Counted from the first letter of the stretch, positions 8,458 to 16,390 are shown. The stretch is 64,000 nucleotides of DNA from DATARH01 sp963712835 (GCA_963712835.1 CAVQJJ010000008.1:62001-126000); one strand, 5' to 3'. The notes: generated from the letters alone by a model not told the origin. Program-made: numbers and translations.

Positions 8458-8712
8458 TCAATGCCAGTGATGCGCGGCGCCGCCTTGGTAGGCACCTCCG
8501 TAATACGGCTGGCTATCGTAAAGCGAAGAGCTGTAAACGGCGGTGACATTATGCGGATGGTAGGGCACCGGCACCAAAATCGGCACGTCCGCCAACGTCG
8601 CCAGCGTCCGGTCCTGTGCTAGCGCCGGCCGCGCGGCCAGAGTGCCAAGCGAAAGCAGCGCGAGCGCCGCGAGGCGAAGGCGGGTGGTCCCGCCGCGTCT
8701 CCGGACGGACAT
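8458..8712 (-). CDS. Small exported protein (84 aa), unknown function
   Basis: The product has an Arg-rich n-region and a hydrophobic stretch ending in ARPALAQ, a clear signal peptide of about 33 residues. The short mature part is rich in Tyr, Gly and His and ends GGAYQGGAAHHWH. I chose the ATG at 8712 over the one at 8724 because only the former has a GGAG at proper spacing. It is a convergent neighbour of the DUF3108 gene. The composition resembles other small Tyr/Gly-rich envelope proteins in this window (12956-13234). Confidence 0.65.
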   Translation of the reverse strand: MSVRRRGGTTRLRLAALALLSLGTLAARPALAQDRTLATLADVPILVPVPYHPHNVTAVYSSSLYDSQPYYGGAYQGGAAHHWH

Positions 8713-8813
8713 CGTGATCTCCATGGTTCAGGGCGCGGCGGGGGATGGCCGCACTGAATGAACAACACGATGCCCGGATTAATTCCCTGTAACTGTAGAA
8801 ATACTTGTTGCGT

Positions 8814-9098
8814 TCAGGTGGAATGTTCGGTGGTGGGATCAATCATCTTACGCACCTCGGTAATCTTAGTGGCCGGAAAGCCGCTGATCTCAGCGTGCTT
8901 TTTGATAATTGCCTCGTCCCTGGCGAGATAGACGCAAAACGTCTTGTCGGCAGCGACGAAGCTTTCGACCCATTGAATATCGGGGCCGAGCTCGCGCAGC
9001 ACGCCGTTGGACTTCGCGGCGGCGCCGCGGAGTTGCTCGCGCTCCAGCGAACCGGCGCCGGGGATGTCGCGCTCGATGATGAATTTGCGCAGGGCCAT
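8814..9098 (-). CDS. DUF4242 (SCO4226-like) small protein
   Basis: The 94-residue product MALRKFIIERDIPGAGSLER matches the DUF4242 family, ferredoxin-like small proteins; one member (SCO4226) is reported as nickel binding. The conserved opening FIIERDIPG and the segment WVESFVAADKTFCVYLARDE near residue 43 are both present. The start at ATG 9098 is set by a GGAGG five to six bases upstream; a longer frame to 9215 has no supporting site. It is divergent from pcaH, with 128 bases between them. Function in the cell is not established. Confidence 0.82.
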   Translation of the reverse strand: MALRKFIIERDIPGAGSLEREQLRGAAAKSNGVLRELGPDIQWVESFVAADKTFCVYLARDEAIIKKHAEISGFPATKITEVRKMIDPTTEHST

Positions 9099-9226
9099 TG
9101 TCGCCTCCAAGGAAAGTTGCTTAGCCAAAGTCTGCCCGATCGGGCCGTCGGGGCAAAGAGTTTCCCCCTCTTGACCCATACCGGGCAACCGGGTCAGTTT
9201 CGCGCAGCATCGCACGCGAGGATCGC

Positions 9227-9946
9227 ATGGCCGAACCGCCCGCCTATGCCCGCCACCGCGAGGGCACCCAGCCGCCCTACCTTTATCCCGATTACGCCAG
9301 CACGGTCAAACGCGCGCCGACCCGGCCGCTCATCCGTTTCGAGCATACGCTGTCCGAAATTACCGCGCCGAGCTTTTCCGCCGGCTGGGTCGGGGCTGCC
9401 GCGACCGACCTCACCAAACAGCATAAGGGCGAACCGCTCGGCGAGCGGATCATCGTCACCGGCCGCATCCTCGACGAGAACGGCAAGGCGATCTCCAATA
9501 CGCTGGTCGAGCTCTGGCAGTGCAACGCCGCCGGCCGCTACCACCACCCGGTCGACCAGCACGACGCGCCGCTCGACCCCAATTTCACCGGCGCCGGCCA
9601 GGCGGTCACGGACGACGACGGCCGCTATCGCTTCATGACGATCAAGCCCGGCGCCTATCCGTGGCGCAACGCGCCCAATGCCTGGCGCCCGGCGCATTTG
9701 CATTTCGGCGTATTTGGCGGCGGGTTCGTGACGCGCCTCATCACCCAGATGTATTTCCCCGGCGATCCGCTTCTGCAATACGACCCGATCTACCAGAGCA
9801 CCGCCGACGAGGCAGCACGGGTGCGCCTGATCGCCGATTACGACCCCAATTTGAGCGAGCCCGAATGGGCGCTCGGCTACTCCTTCGACATGGTGTTGCG
9901 CGGCCGCGAGGCGACGCCGTTTGAGGCCAAAGCTCATGGCCACTAA
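9227..9946 (+). CDS. pcaH: Protocatechuate 3,4-dioxygenase, beta subunit
   Basis: PcaH carries the non-heme Fe(III) site of the enzyme that opens the ring of protocatechuate between the hydroxyl-bearing carbons, giving 3-carboxy-cis,cis-muconate. The four iron ligands are visible: Tyr105 (AAGRYHHP), Tyr144 (PGAYPWRN), and His157 and His159 (RPAHLHF). The N-terminal dioxygenase extension and the 239-residue length are typical. The alpha subunit gene overlaps its 3' end by 11 bases, so the two are translationally coupled. Other pca genes and the PcaQ regulator are not in the window, so the rest of the beta-ketoadipate pathway must be elsewhere. Confidence 0.96.
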   Translation: MAEPPAYARHREGTQPPYLYPDYASTVKRAPTRPLIRFEHTLSEITAPSFSAGWVGAAATDLTKQHKGEPLGERIIVTGRILDENGKAISNTLVELWQCNAAGRYHHPVDQHDAPLDPNFTGAGQAVTDDDGRYRFMTIKPGAYPWRNAPNAWRPAHLHFGVFGGGFVTRLITQMYFPGDPLLQYDPIYQSTADEAARVRLIADYDPNLSEPEWALGYSFDMVLRGREATPFEAKAHGH

Positions 9947-10511
9947 GCTGATCCCGACGCCGGGGCAAACCGTCGGCCCGTTCTTCGCGCTCGGCCTCGA
10001 CCGGCCGGAATGGGCCGACATGACGCGCGGCAAGCCCTCGGGCGATCGCATCGTCATCGAGGGCGAGGTGCGCGATGGCGACGGCGCGCCGGTGCCCGAC
10101 GCAGTGATCGAGCTGTGGCAGGCCAACGCAGCCGGGCGTTACAACAGCCCGGCCGACGAGCAAACCGACAAACAGATCGACCCGAACTTCATCGGCTTCG
10201 GCCGTGCCGCCACCGACGGCCAAGGACGCTTCAAGATCACCACCGTCAAGCCCGGCGCGGTGCCCGGTCGTGGCAACGCGCTGCAAGCACCGCACATCAA
10301 TGTCGCGTTCTTCGCCCGCGGGCTCCTGAAGCAGCTCTTCACCCGCATCTACTTCGCCGACGAGGCCGGCAACGCGAGTGATCCGCTGCTCTCCAGCATC
10401 GACGACGAAGGCGTTCGCAACACGCTGATCGCGCGCAAGGACGAGAGCGGCGCCTACCGCTTCGACTTCATCCTGCAGGGCAAGGACGAGACGGCGTTCC
10501 TTGATCTCTAG
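9936..10511 (+). CDS. pcaG: Protocatechuate 3,4-dioxygenase, alpha subunit
   Basis: The 191-residue product begins MATKLIPTPGQTVGPFFALG, the characteristic PcaG start, and has the intradiol fold segments AVIELWQANAAGRYNSPAD and ITTVKPGAVPGRG. As expected for alpha subunits, the iron ligands are not all kept (PHINVAFF replaces the HLHF of PcaH). It forms the heteromeric dioxygenase with PcaH. The ATG at 9936 lies inside pcaH and is preferred over 9921 because it matches the family N-terminus. Confidence 0.96.
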   Translation: MATKLIPTPGQTVGPFFALGLDRPEWADMTRGKPSGDRIVIEGEVRDGDGAPVPDAVIELWQANAAGRYNSPADEQTDKQIDPNFIGFGRAATDGQGRFKITTVKPGAVPGRGNALQAPHINVAFFARGLLKQLFTRIYFADEAGNASDPLLSSIDDEGVRNTLIARKDESGAYRFDFILQGKDETAFLDL

Positions 10512-10565
10512 GATGAGGCGGGTCGGAGGACAGCGCTTGTTCAGCGGACGGCGTTGAGAAAGTTC

Positions 10566-10710
10566 CTCATTCTGAGAGGCTGACTTGAAATGAATTAAAA
10601 GTTTCCAATGGCCCGTTGACCAGCCGGTACGCTCGCCCTGGGCCCCCGCTTTCGCGGGGGAGATGATAATTGTTTGACTTGGGTGATTCCATTTTAAGTC
10701 CGACTCTGAG
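10566..10710. repeat. Composite intergenic repeat with two segments copied elsewhere
   Basis: Two repeat units sit side by side after pcaG. Bases 10566-10609 resemble 12443-12486 (both contain GAGAGGC-GAC-TGAAATG). Bases 10616-10710 resemble 13781-13872, including the hairpin CCCCCGCTTTCGCGGGGG (10643-10660), then GATAATTGTT and the ending TCCGACTCTGAG. Nothing in the unit looks coding. These are dispersed non-coding elements of this genome. Confidence 0.75.
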
Positions 10711-10765
10711 ATGGTCCCACCGGGAACCCGGTGGGAGCCTCGAAGGACGCACCGTCGCCCTCTCC

Positions 10766-11521
10766 CTATCGCCCCAGCGTCTGCCCGCCATCGACCATGA
10801 TCGTCTGGCCGGTCACCCAGCCGGCCAGCGACGACACGAGGAACGCCGCAACCCGCGCCACCTCCTCCGGATAGCCGAGTCGGCCGAACGGAATTCCGCG
10901 CAGGATCGAATTGTAGAGTTGCGGGTTGTCGGTCTTGCGCTTTTCCCAGCTGCCGCCGGGGAATTCGATCGAGCCGGGCGCGATGCAATTGACCCGAATG
11001 CGTTGCGGCGCGAGCGCAGCGGCACGGTTGCGCGTGTATTGGATGATTGCGGATTTGGCGACGCCGTAAGGCGTGCTGCGCACCGAAGGGTGAAACGCCG
11101 AGGTCGAGGAGATATTGAGGATGGCGGCGGCGTCGGACTTTTCGAGAAACGGCGTCGCCGCCCGCGTCGCCCGCACCGTCGCCATCAGGTCGACGGTCAG
11201 GCTCTTTTCCCAGCCCGCTTCATCGTCGGTGCTGCCGAAGCCGGAGGCGTTGTTGACCAGGATGTCGATGCCGCCGAGCGCTTCCGCGGCTTCGGCGATG
11301 TAGCGCGCGACTGCCTCGCCATCCGCGAGATCGCAGGTTGCCGCGTGCGCGGTGACGCGTTTCGGAGCGATTTCGGCTCGCGCCGCCTCCAGCGCCTCCG
11401 CGCCGCGCGCGCAAATCGAGACATGCGCGCCCGCCTCTGCAAAAGCCAGCGCGATCGCGCGCCCGATGCCGCGGCTGCCACCGGTGACGATGGCCCGCTT
11501 ACCGCTCAGATCTATGTTCAT
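10766..11521 (-). CDS. SDR-family NAD(P)-dependent oxidoreductase
   Basis: The 251-residue protein is a classical short-chain dehydrogenase. It has the Rossmann motif TGGSRGIG (residues 13-20), the NNAS motif (90-93), catalytic Ser139 and the YxxxK pair Tyr152/Lys156, plus the C-terminal VDGGQTLGR. The substrate is unknown; many such enzymes are 3-oxoacyl or sugar/alcohol dehydrogenases. The start at 11521 is set by GGAG seven bases upstream. It is divergent from a TetR gene across 194 bases, the usual arrangement when the regulator controls the enzyme. Confidence 0.9.
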   Translation of the reverse strand: MNIDLSGKRAIVTGGSRGIGRAIALAFAEAGAHVSICARGAEALEAARAEIAPKRVTAHAATCDLADGEAVARYIAEAAEALGGIDILVNNASGFGSTDDEAGWEKSLTVDLMATVRATRAATPFLEKSDAAAILNISSTSAFHPSVRSTPYGVAKSAIIQYTRNRAAALAPQRIRVNCIAPGSIEFPGGSWEKRKTDNPQLYNSILRGIPFGRLGYPEEVARVAAFLVSSLAGWVTGQTIMVDGGQTLGR

Positions 11522-11715
11522 GGTCCCGCTCCATTGCGAATCAATAGCAACTCCGTGATGCGATCGTGCCGGGATCGCCACGCACTGACCAGCGCGAAGC
11601 TGCGCTCCAATGCTCGTTGTTCTCGCAAAAAAAGAACGCTCCGGTTGCGTTTGGGGAGGCAACGCGTAAGATTCTGCATATCACGTCAATGGGGTGACAA
11701 ATCTTGGGGCCTACG
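11522..11715. promoter_or_regulatory. Divergent intergenic region between SDR and TetR genes
   Basis: This 194-base region must hold both promoters. It is more AT-rich than its surroundings, with an A7 run near 11628. A weak dyad (TCAC...GTGA, around 11683-11699) lies close to the TetR start, but I could not find a strong palindrome. A TetR operator here is expected from the gene arrangement and is not shown by the sequence. Confidence 0.4.
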
Positions 11716-12363
11716 ATGGAGCATGGCCGCGCTGAAGCGCGAGGACGCGGCGGACGCCCGTCGCGTCAGCAATCGGCGCAACTCGCCGACCGCATCCTCG
11801 ACGTCGCGGAGAAGCTGTTTCTCGGTCACGGCTTCGGCGCCACCAGCATCGAGGCCGTCGCCAAGCACGCCGGCATCTCGAAACGCACCTTCTACCATCG
11901 TTTTCCCGGCAAGGAGCGGTTGTTCGAGGCGGTGGTGCGGCGTCTCATCGAACGCTGGCTGCCGCCCTTAGATGCAACGATGTTGGCGTCGCCCGACCTC
12001 GCGGATGGGCTGCGCCGAACCGCCGAGCAGATGTTGCGCATCGCCCTGACCCCGGAAGGCTTGGCGCTGCACCGACTCGTTATCCACGAGGCGGAGCGTT
12101 TTCCCGGCCTCGCCCGCATCATGTACGAACTGGGCGCGGCCAACGGCATCGAGCGCATCGCCAGCCAGCTCGAGCCGCGCATCCGTAGCGGCGAGCTGCG
12201 CCCGATGGACCCGCGCTTCGCGGCCGAGCAATTCATCTTCGGCGTGGTGACCGCACCGCAGCGCCGCGCACTCGGGTTGGGCCCGCCACTCAGCTCCGCC
12301 GAGATTTCGGCCCATGCCGGCAACGCCGTGACGCTGTTCCTCGAGGGGATTCGCGCGCGGTAG
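11716..12363 (+). CDS. TetR/AcrR family transcriptional regulator
   Basis: The 215-residue protein has a TetR DNA-binding domain near the N-terminus (residues about 17-63: LADRILDVAEKLFLGHGF, then IEAVAKHAGISKRTFYHRFPGKERLFEAV). The C-terminal part resembles the AefR-like ligand domain (LALHRLVIHEAERFPGLARI). The ligand is unknown. I prefer the ATG at 11716 to the in-frame TTG at 11704. The divergent SDR gene is the most likely target. Confidence 0.9.
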   Translation: MEHGRAEARGRGGRPSRQQSAQLADRILDVAEKLFLGHGFGATSIEAVAKHAGISKRTFYHRFPGKERLFEAVVRRLIERWLPPLDATMLASPDLADGLRRTAEQMLRIALTPEGLALHRLVIHEAERFPGLARIMYELGAANGIERIASQLEPRIRSGELRPMDPRFAAEQFIFGVVTAPQRRALGLGPPLSSAEISAHAGNAVTLFLEGIRAR

Positions 12364-12442
12364 ACGGCAATAGGCCGTGCGTGGTTCGACACGCCGGCTC
12401 CTCGCCATGACGTAAATAGTGCATGACCTCAAAGAAAAGCCG

Positions 12443-12486
12443 TCATCCGAGAGGCCGACCTGAAATGGATTCGACGTTTCCGAATG
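12443..12486. repeat. Dispersed non-coding repeat, partner of 10566-10609
   Basis: This segment matches 10566-10609 at most positions (GAGAGGCCGACCTGAAATG versus GAGAGGCTGACTTGAAATG) and is followed by a degenerate family A hairpin around 12505-12522 (TTCCCGTGAAAGCGGGAA). Bases 12364-12650 otherwise contain nothing I can identify as a gene. Confidence 0.65.
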
Positions 12487-12650
12487 AGCTGGATTTCTCC
12501 ATCTTTCCCGTGAAAGCGGGAACCCAGTGCGAGCGACGAGGCTGAGGCTAGTCCCCGGCGATCCACCGGGCTTCTACCAGCTACGCCAAGATGAGCCAGA
12601 GCGGCGGGTGCCGTTACCGGGGCACAGTTTGCCACCGCGCCCTTTTGCGC

Positions 12651-12752
12651 TCAGCTCGAAAATATTGGCCAGTAGAAATTATTGAACACCCAGGCCAAAA
12701 CAATAAACGTTCCGCCGAGGATCACAATATTGAATATCGTTTTGGAAGACAT
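12651..12752 (-). CDS. Putative 33-residue single-span membrane peptide
   Basis: The frame starts at ATG 12752 with GGAG at seven bases upstream and ends TGA at 12651. It encodes a peptide that starts MSSKTIFNIVILGG and ends FNNFYWPIFSS, almost all of it one hydrophobic helix with aromatic residues at the C-terminal side. The region is AT-rich compared with its surroundings, and the codons read sensibly as a membrane segment. It lies alone between repeats and a secreted Tyr-rich protein gene. It could be a real small membrane protein; only the ribosome-binding site and the hydrophobic pattern support it. Confidence 0.5.
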   Translation of the reverse strand: MSSKTIFNIVILGGTFIVLAWVFNNFYWPIFSS

Positions 12753-12955
12753 TGCATGTCTCCGCACGAGAGAGCTATGTCCGCAGCATGGGGTGGCGAT
12801 GCTTAATAAAATATGAACTGCTTAAGTGGCTTGAAGTAGCCCACGACCCATCAGCGCCCTGCCCGCCGGCCGCGACGAAGGCTGCCTGTGCTCGATCCGG
12901 CGCGGGACATCACTCGACGCCAAACTTTCGGAAGTCGTAGCCAGGGCGAAGTACG

Positions 12956-13234
12956 TTAATAGTGCCTGCGGCGATAGCGCCTGTGATGATGGTAATAATA
13001 ATACCCGGCCCCATAGTACGGGTAATAATAACCACCATAATAGTACGGACTTCCGTAATAATAAGGGCCGCCAACCGCATAAAATGGCGCAGTAGCAATC
13101 GTCGCCGCGGTACCGACTGCCGCCCCAGCGATGCAAAAGGGCCACGCCAATGGAAAGGAACAGTCTGCCCTAGCACTTAGCAGGGGAACCGCGGCGAGGC
13201 CTGCGGCAAACAGGGCTGCTCTCGCAATCCGCAT
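12956..13234 (-). CDS. Exported Gly/Tyr-rich small protein
   Basis: The 92-residue product starts with a signal peptide (MRIARAALFAAGLAAVPLLSARA). A short hydrophobic stretch (LAWPFCIAGAAVGTAATIATAPF) follows, and then a low-complexity tail of repeated GGPYYYGSPYYYGG units ending YYYYHHHRRYRRRHY. The ATG at 13234 has AAGGAG upstream. Similar YGG/YY-rich tails are common in alphaproteobacterial envelope proteins of unknown role. It has no obvious operon partner. Confidence 0.7.
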   Translation of the reverse strand: MRIARAALFAAGLAAVPLLSARADCSFPLAWPFCIAGAAVGTAATIATAPFYAVGGPYYYGSPYYYGGYYYPYYGAGYYYYHHHRRYRRRHY

Positions 13235-13283
13235 TTCGCGTCTCCTTAAGGGTTCCGATAGGAGAAACATCTCGACCGTGAAC

Positions 13284-13679
13284 CTACGCTCCTGCCCGCT
13301 GAGATGTCGTCCCCCGCTGAGATGTCGTCCCTAGATACTTGGCCACAACGTCGAGCAATTCCGCCGGGCGCAGCGGCTTCAGCAAAATGTCGTAACGGTC
13401 GAATGCGCCATACGGCAGGGTGAAGGCGTAGCCAGTCAGGATGAGTGCTTTTGCCCGGCGATTCTCACGCGTTTCGTCGGCGACGTTAAACCCCGTACCA
13501 TCAGGAAGCTTGGCGTCCGCAATGACAAGATCGTAGGAGAAGCGGCTCAATAAATCGAGCGCCTGCGCTTCGGTGCCGGCAGCGTCGATCTCATAGCTTG
13601 CGTCGAATAAAACGTGCTCCATCATCGTCCGCACGTCCCTGTCGTCTTCAACTAGAAGTATACGGGCCGCATGGGACAT
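13284..13679 (-). CDS. Single-domain response regulator (receiver only)
   Basis: The 131-residue protein is a lone receiver domain. It has the acidic pair Glu-Asp-Asp at residues 11-13, the phosphorylation site Asp55 in VIADAKLPDG, a Thr in LILTGY and Lys in ILLKPLRPAELL. There is no output domain, so it must work through a partner or as a phosphate sink. The ATG at 13679 has AAGGAG upstream. No histidine kinase is adjacent. It resembles the receiver at 23597-23971. Its C-terminal tail contains a duplicated GTTSQR hexapeptide encoded by a tandem repeat. Confidence 0.88.
   Translation of the reverse strand: MSHAARILLVEDDRDVRTMMEHVLFDASYEIDAAGTEAQALDLLSRFSYDLVIADAKLPDGTGFNVADETRENRRAKALILTGYAFTLPYGAFDRYDILLKPLRPAELLDVVAKYLGTTSQRGTTSQRAGA
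13295..13330. repeat. Perfect 18-bp tandem duplication inside the receiver gene
   Basis: Two exact head-to-tail copies of CCCGCTGAGATGTCGTCC (13295-13312 and 13313-13330) encode the repeated hexapeptide GTTSQR at the extreme C-terminus of the receiver protein. It is in frame and lies after the folded domain, so it is probably neutral and recent. Confidence 0.9.
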
Positions 13680-13780
13680 GACACGCTCCTTCCCAAGGCA
13701 GCAACGCCGCCCCGAGCGTTCGGTTCCGAACAAGACCTATCGACCACCTTCCAGGCGACAGCCGACAAAGCTCTTAGCCA

Positions 13781-13872
13781 TTGACCCGCCGTTACGCCGC
13801 CCTGGCCCCCGGCTTCGCGGGGGAGACGATAATTGTTGACTGGGTTGATTTCATTTTGACTCCGACTCTGAG
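13781..13872. repeat. Dispersed intergenic repeat, partner of 10616-10710
   Basis: The two copies share the start TTGAC, the GC hairpin core CCCCCGGCTTCGCGGGGG, then GA-GATAATTGTT-GACT-GG and the end TCCGACTCTGAG. The copies differ by scattered substitutions and small indels, so they are not a very recent duplication. The element sits between divergent genes. Confidence 0.75.
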
Positions 13873-13982
13873 GAGGCGCACAGCGCTGTCTCGAAGGACG
13901 GAGGGTCGTCACCCCGCCTAGAATTGTCAGCCGATCGCACAGTTCCGATATAGTCCCTGCCGGCGAATTTGTGAGGCGGCGA

Positions 13983-14414
13983 ATGCAAGGCACCCCGATG
14001 TCACCGCAACAGCAGGAGCAGGGCCTCGGCACGTGGCTCCGTTTCTGGATCCAGTTTGTCGTGCTCGCCGTGCTGGCGATCCTCGGCCTCTATATCGGCA
14101 GCGACGGCGCTTCCGGCGACTATGCGACCGGGCTAATGCTGACGGCGGGTGCCGTGCTCCTCGCCTTCCTGCGATTGAAAGCGCACTTCGACGGCGTCGG
14201 CGACGACTGGACGAGTTTCCTCCTTGTCGACAGACCGGGGCAGCTCGTGGTCGTGATCCCGCTCTTTACGGTGCTCGCGCTTGCCGGGTTGTTCATGGGC
14301 GCGGGCGCGCCGGACAGCCTGCAAGGCGCCGGGGTCGCGCTGTTCGTGGTCAGCGGCCTCGTCATCTTCCTCAGCCTGAAACGGGTGTTCGATCGCCTCG
14401 ATTCCGGGCGCTGA
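13983..14414 (+). CDS. Small integral membrane protein, unknown function
   Basis: The 143-residue product has four hydrophobic segments, roughly residues 22-40, 50-68, 88-107 and 115-132, with a soluble N-terminus rich in Gln. No family is recognised. The ATG at 13983 has GAGG six bases upstream; a second ATG at 13998 with AAGG upstream is possible. Its stop overlaps the pdxY start by one base (TGATG), so the two are translationally coupled. Confidence 0.72.
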   Translation: MQGTPMSPQQQEQGLGTWLRFWIQFVVLAVLAILGLYIGSDGASGDYATGLMLTAGAVLLAFLRLKAHFDGVGDDWTSFLLVDRPGQLVVVIPLFTVLALAGLFMGAGAPDSLQGAGVALFVVSGLVIFLSLKRVFDRLDSGR

Positions 14415-15256
14415 TGCCCACGGTTCTCTCTATTCAGTCGCGCGTCGCTTACGGCCATGTCGGCAACGCCGCCGCGGTTTTTCCGCTGCAATGCCTCGGC
14501 ATCGAGGCTTGGGCACTCGATACGGTGGCGTTCTCGAACCATACCGGGCATGGGCGATGGCGGGGCGACGTGGTCGCGCCCGAGACGGTGGCGACCCTGT
14601 TCGAGGGCATCGCCGATCTCGGTGTGCTGCCGAGCATCGACGCGGTGCTGTCGGGTTATATCGGCACGACGGAGACGGGCGCGGTGCTGCTCGACATTGT
14701 CGGCCGCGTCAAAGCGGCGAACCCGCACGCCTTGTTCTGCTGCGATCCGGTGATCGGCGACACCGACACAGGCTCCTATGTGCGCCAGGGCGTGGCCGAG
14801 TTCTTCCGCGACGCGGCATTGGCCACGGCTGATATCGTCACCCCCAACCGCTTCGAGCTCGAATATCTGACCGGGCGCGCAGTCGGCGAGCTGCGCGAGG
14901 CGGCGGAAGCCGCCGCCGCACTGCGCGCGCACGGGCCCGAGACCGTGCTGCTCACCAGTCTCAGCCTCGTCCCCAACCACCTGACGATGCTGGCGAGTGG
15001 CGGCGCCGGCGCCTGGGCGGTCGAGACGCCGCGTCTGCCGGTCGAGCTCAACGGCTGCGGCGATGTGACGGCGGCGCTGTTCCTCGGCCATCTGCTGCAA
15101 GGCGCGAGCCTCGCCGACGCACTGAGCCGAACGGCCGCGTCGATGTTCGCGGTGATAGAAACGACGGTACGGCTCGGCCGCTACGAGCTGGCGCTCGTCG
15201 CCGCGCGCGAAGAGCTCGCGCGGCCGAGTCGGGTATTCAAGGCGCGGCGGTTATAG
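14414..15256 (+). CDS. pdxY: Pyridoxal kinase
   Basis: This 280-residue ribokinase-fold enzyme phosphorylates pyridoxal (and related B6 vitamers) to give pyridoxal 5'-phosphate in the salvage pathway. It shows the PdxY/PdxK start (TVLSIQSRVAYGHVGNAA), the segment HTGHGRWRG, the CDPVIGDTDTGSYV loop near residue 115, the ATP-binding TPNRFELEYL and the catalytic NGCGDVTAALF motif. The length is normal. The gene starts within the stop codon of the small membrane protein gene. PdxY and PdxK are not easily separated by eye; the family assignment itself is firm. Confidence 0.92.
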   Translation: MPTVLSIQSRVAYGHVGNAAAVFPLQCLGIEAWALDTVAFSNHTGHGRWRGDVVAPETVATLFEGIADLGVLPSIDAVLSGYIGTTETGAVLLDIVGRVKAANPHALFCCDPVIGDTDTGSYVRQGVAEFFRDAALATADIVTPNRFELEYLTGRAVGELREAAEAAAALRAHGPETVLLTSLSLVPNHLTMLASGGAGAWAVETPRLPVELNGCGDVTAALFLGHLLQGASLADALSRTAASMFAVIETTVRLGRYELALVAAREELARPSRVFKARRL

Positions 15257-15264
15257 CCGGCAAA

Positions 15265-15450
15265 TCAACGGTTGCCGGGCGGGTTGTCGTCCCGACCAAA
15301 CCGCGGATTGCCGGGTTTCACGAGCATGTCCTTTGTCGAGTCCGACCCGCCGTCTATTTCCAGGATCGTCTGCTTGACCAAGCCGGCAACATAAGCGCGG
15401 GCCGCCGCCATAAACTGCGCCTCAAGCGCCGAAAGCTCTGACTGATCCAT
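15265..15450 (-). CDS. Small hypothetical protein (61 aa)
   Basis: The product begins MDQSELSALEAQFMAAARAYVAG and is hydrophilic with a helical first half and a Gly/Pro/Asp-rich tail (KPGNPRFGRDDNPPGNR). It has no signal or membrane segment. A well-placed AAGGAG before the ATG at 15450 supports translation. It is convergent with pdxY, eight bases apart. I do not recognise a family. Confidence 0.6.
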   Translation of the reverse strand: MDQSELSALEAQFMAAARAYVAGLVKQTILEIDGGSDSTKDMLVKPGNPRFGRDDNPPGNR

Positions 15451-15547
15451 GAGCGCTCCTTCGCCGACCCAATCGTCGGCCGAGAGCAAATACGCAGCGC
15501 CGCCGCGCGCAGCTGCATAAGCCCTACCACGGCGATTTATGTTTGTT

Positions 15548-16102
15548 TTAATTCGAGCTATCGGTGCGAACCGCTCCACCCTTACGTCGGAGGCGGTACA
15601 GCACATGGCGGACCAGAGGATGCCCCTCCGGCACGCGTGGATGGTCGAAATCGCCATCGACGTCGCGCGTCATGCCGAGCCGCTCCATGACCCGGCGCGA
15701 GCGTTGATTGCCAACGACGGTGATGGCGACGATCTCGTCGAGCCGGAGCCGGAAGAACCCATCTTCGACCGCAGCGCGCGCCGCCTCCAGCGCATATCCC
15801 TTGCCCCAGTAAGGCCGCGCCAGCCGCCATGCCGCTTCGATCGCCGGCCCGGCCGGCACCAAAGGATGAAGGTCGCTCAACCCGACCACGCCGATAAACG
15901 GCGCCTCGCCCGGCAGCTCGACGACAAATTGGCCGAAGCCGTGCTCGGCCCAGCGCTGCCGCGCTCGCGCGACCCACTGCTCGTCCGGGGGCAGCAAAAA
16001 TTCGGTGAGACCGGGGTCGGCCGACATCGCCGCGAACGGTTCGTAGTCATCGTCGCGCCATTGGCGCAGCAGGAGGCGCGGCGTGCGCAGGGCGATCGCC
16101 AT
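15548..16102 (-). CDS. GNAT-family N-acetyltransferase, RimJ/RimL-like
   Basis: The 184-residue protein has the RimJ/RimL type start TPRLLLRQWRDDDYEPFAAM, the central GVVGLSDLH strand, the acetyl-CoA loop in RPYWGKGYALEAARAAVEDGF and the C-terminal NQRSRRVMERLGM motif. These enzymes acetylate protein N-termini or small amines; the substrate is unknown. It starts two bases after the DUF6489 gene, so the two form an operon divergent from the metallo-hydrolase gene. Confidence 0.9.
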   Translation of the reverse strand: MAIALRTPRLLLRQWRDDDYEPFAAMSADPGLTEFLLPPDEQWVARARQRWAEHGFGQFVVELPGEAPFIGVVGLSDLHPLVPAGPAIEAAWRLARPYWGKGYALEAARAAVEDGFFRLRLDEIVAITVVGNQRSRRVMERLGMTRDVDGDFDHPRVPEGHPLVRHVLYRLRRKGGAVRTDSSN

Positions 16103-16104
16103 CG

Positions 16105-16347
16105 CTATTTCTTGGGGGCGCCGCGGCCCATTTGCGCGAAGAACATCTCCTGCAACTGTTCCCAGCCCTTGATCCCGGCGGGGAGCCAGGTCTTCATCAT
16201 CGCCTCAGGGTCGAGCGCCTTGAGGTTGGCACGCATCCGCTCTTCGAGCTCGGCCATCAGCCGCTCCTGCATCGGCTTCACCTCGGGCAGGCCGAAAAAG
16301 TCGCGCAGCTCCTCGGGCGTACAATCGATGTCGAATTTGAGTTTCAT
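16105..16347 (-). CDS. DUF6489 family protein
   Basis: The 80-residue product MKLKFDIDCTPEELRDFFGL matches DUF6489, a short alphaproteobacterial family of unknown function. The CTPEELRDFFGLPEV segment and the MRANLKALDPEAMMKTW segment are conserved hallmarks. The ATG has AGGAG nine bases upstream. It precedes the GNAT gene by two bases. Only 43 bases separate it from the divergent metallo-hydrolase gene. Confidence 0.8.
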   Translation of the reverse strand: MKLKFDIDCTPEELRDFFGLPEVKPMQERLMAELEERMRANLKALDPEAMMKTWLPAGIKGWEQLQEMFFAQMGRGAPKK

Positions 16348-16390
16348 CAGATCGGCTCCTAGGATCGAGCCGATTATAGAGGATCACGCG

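Noticed and set aside
8812..9226. Longer start for the DUF4242 gene at 9215
   Set aside because: The extra residues are not conserved and lack a ribosome-binding site; GGAGG supports 9098.
13295..13330. CRISPR-like direct repeat
   Set aside because: Only two adjacent copies of 18 bases with no spacer, inside a coding sequence.
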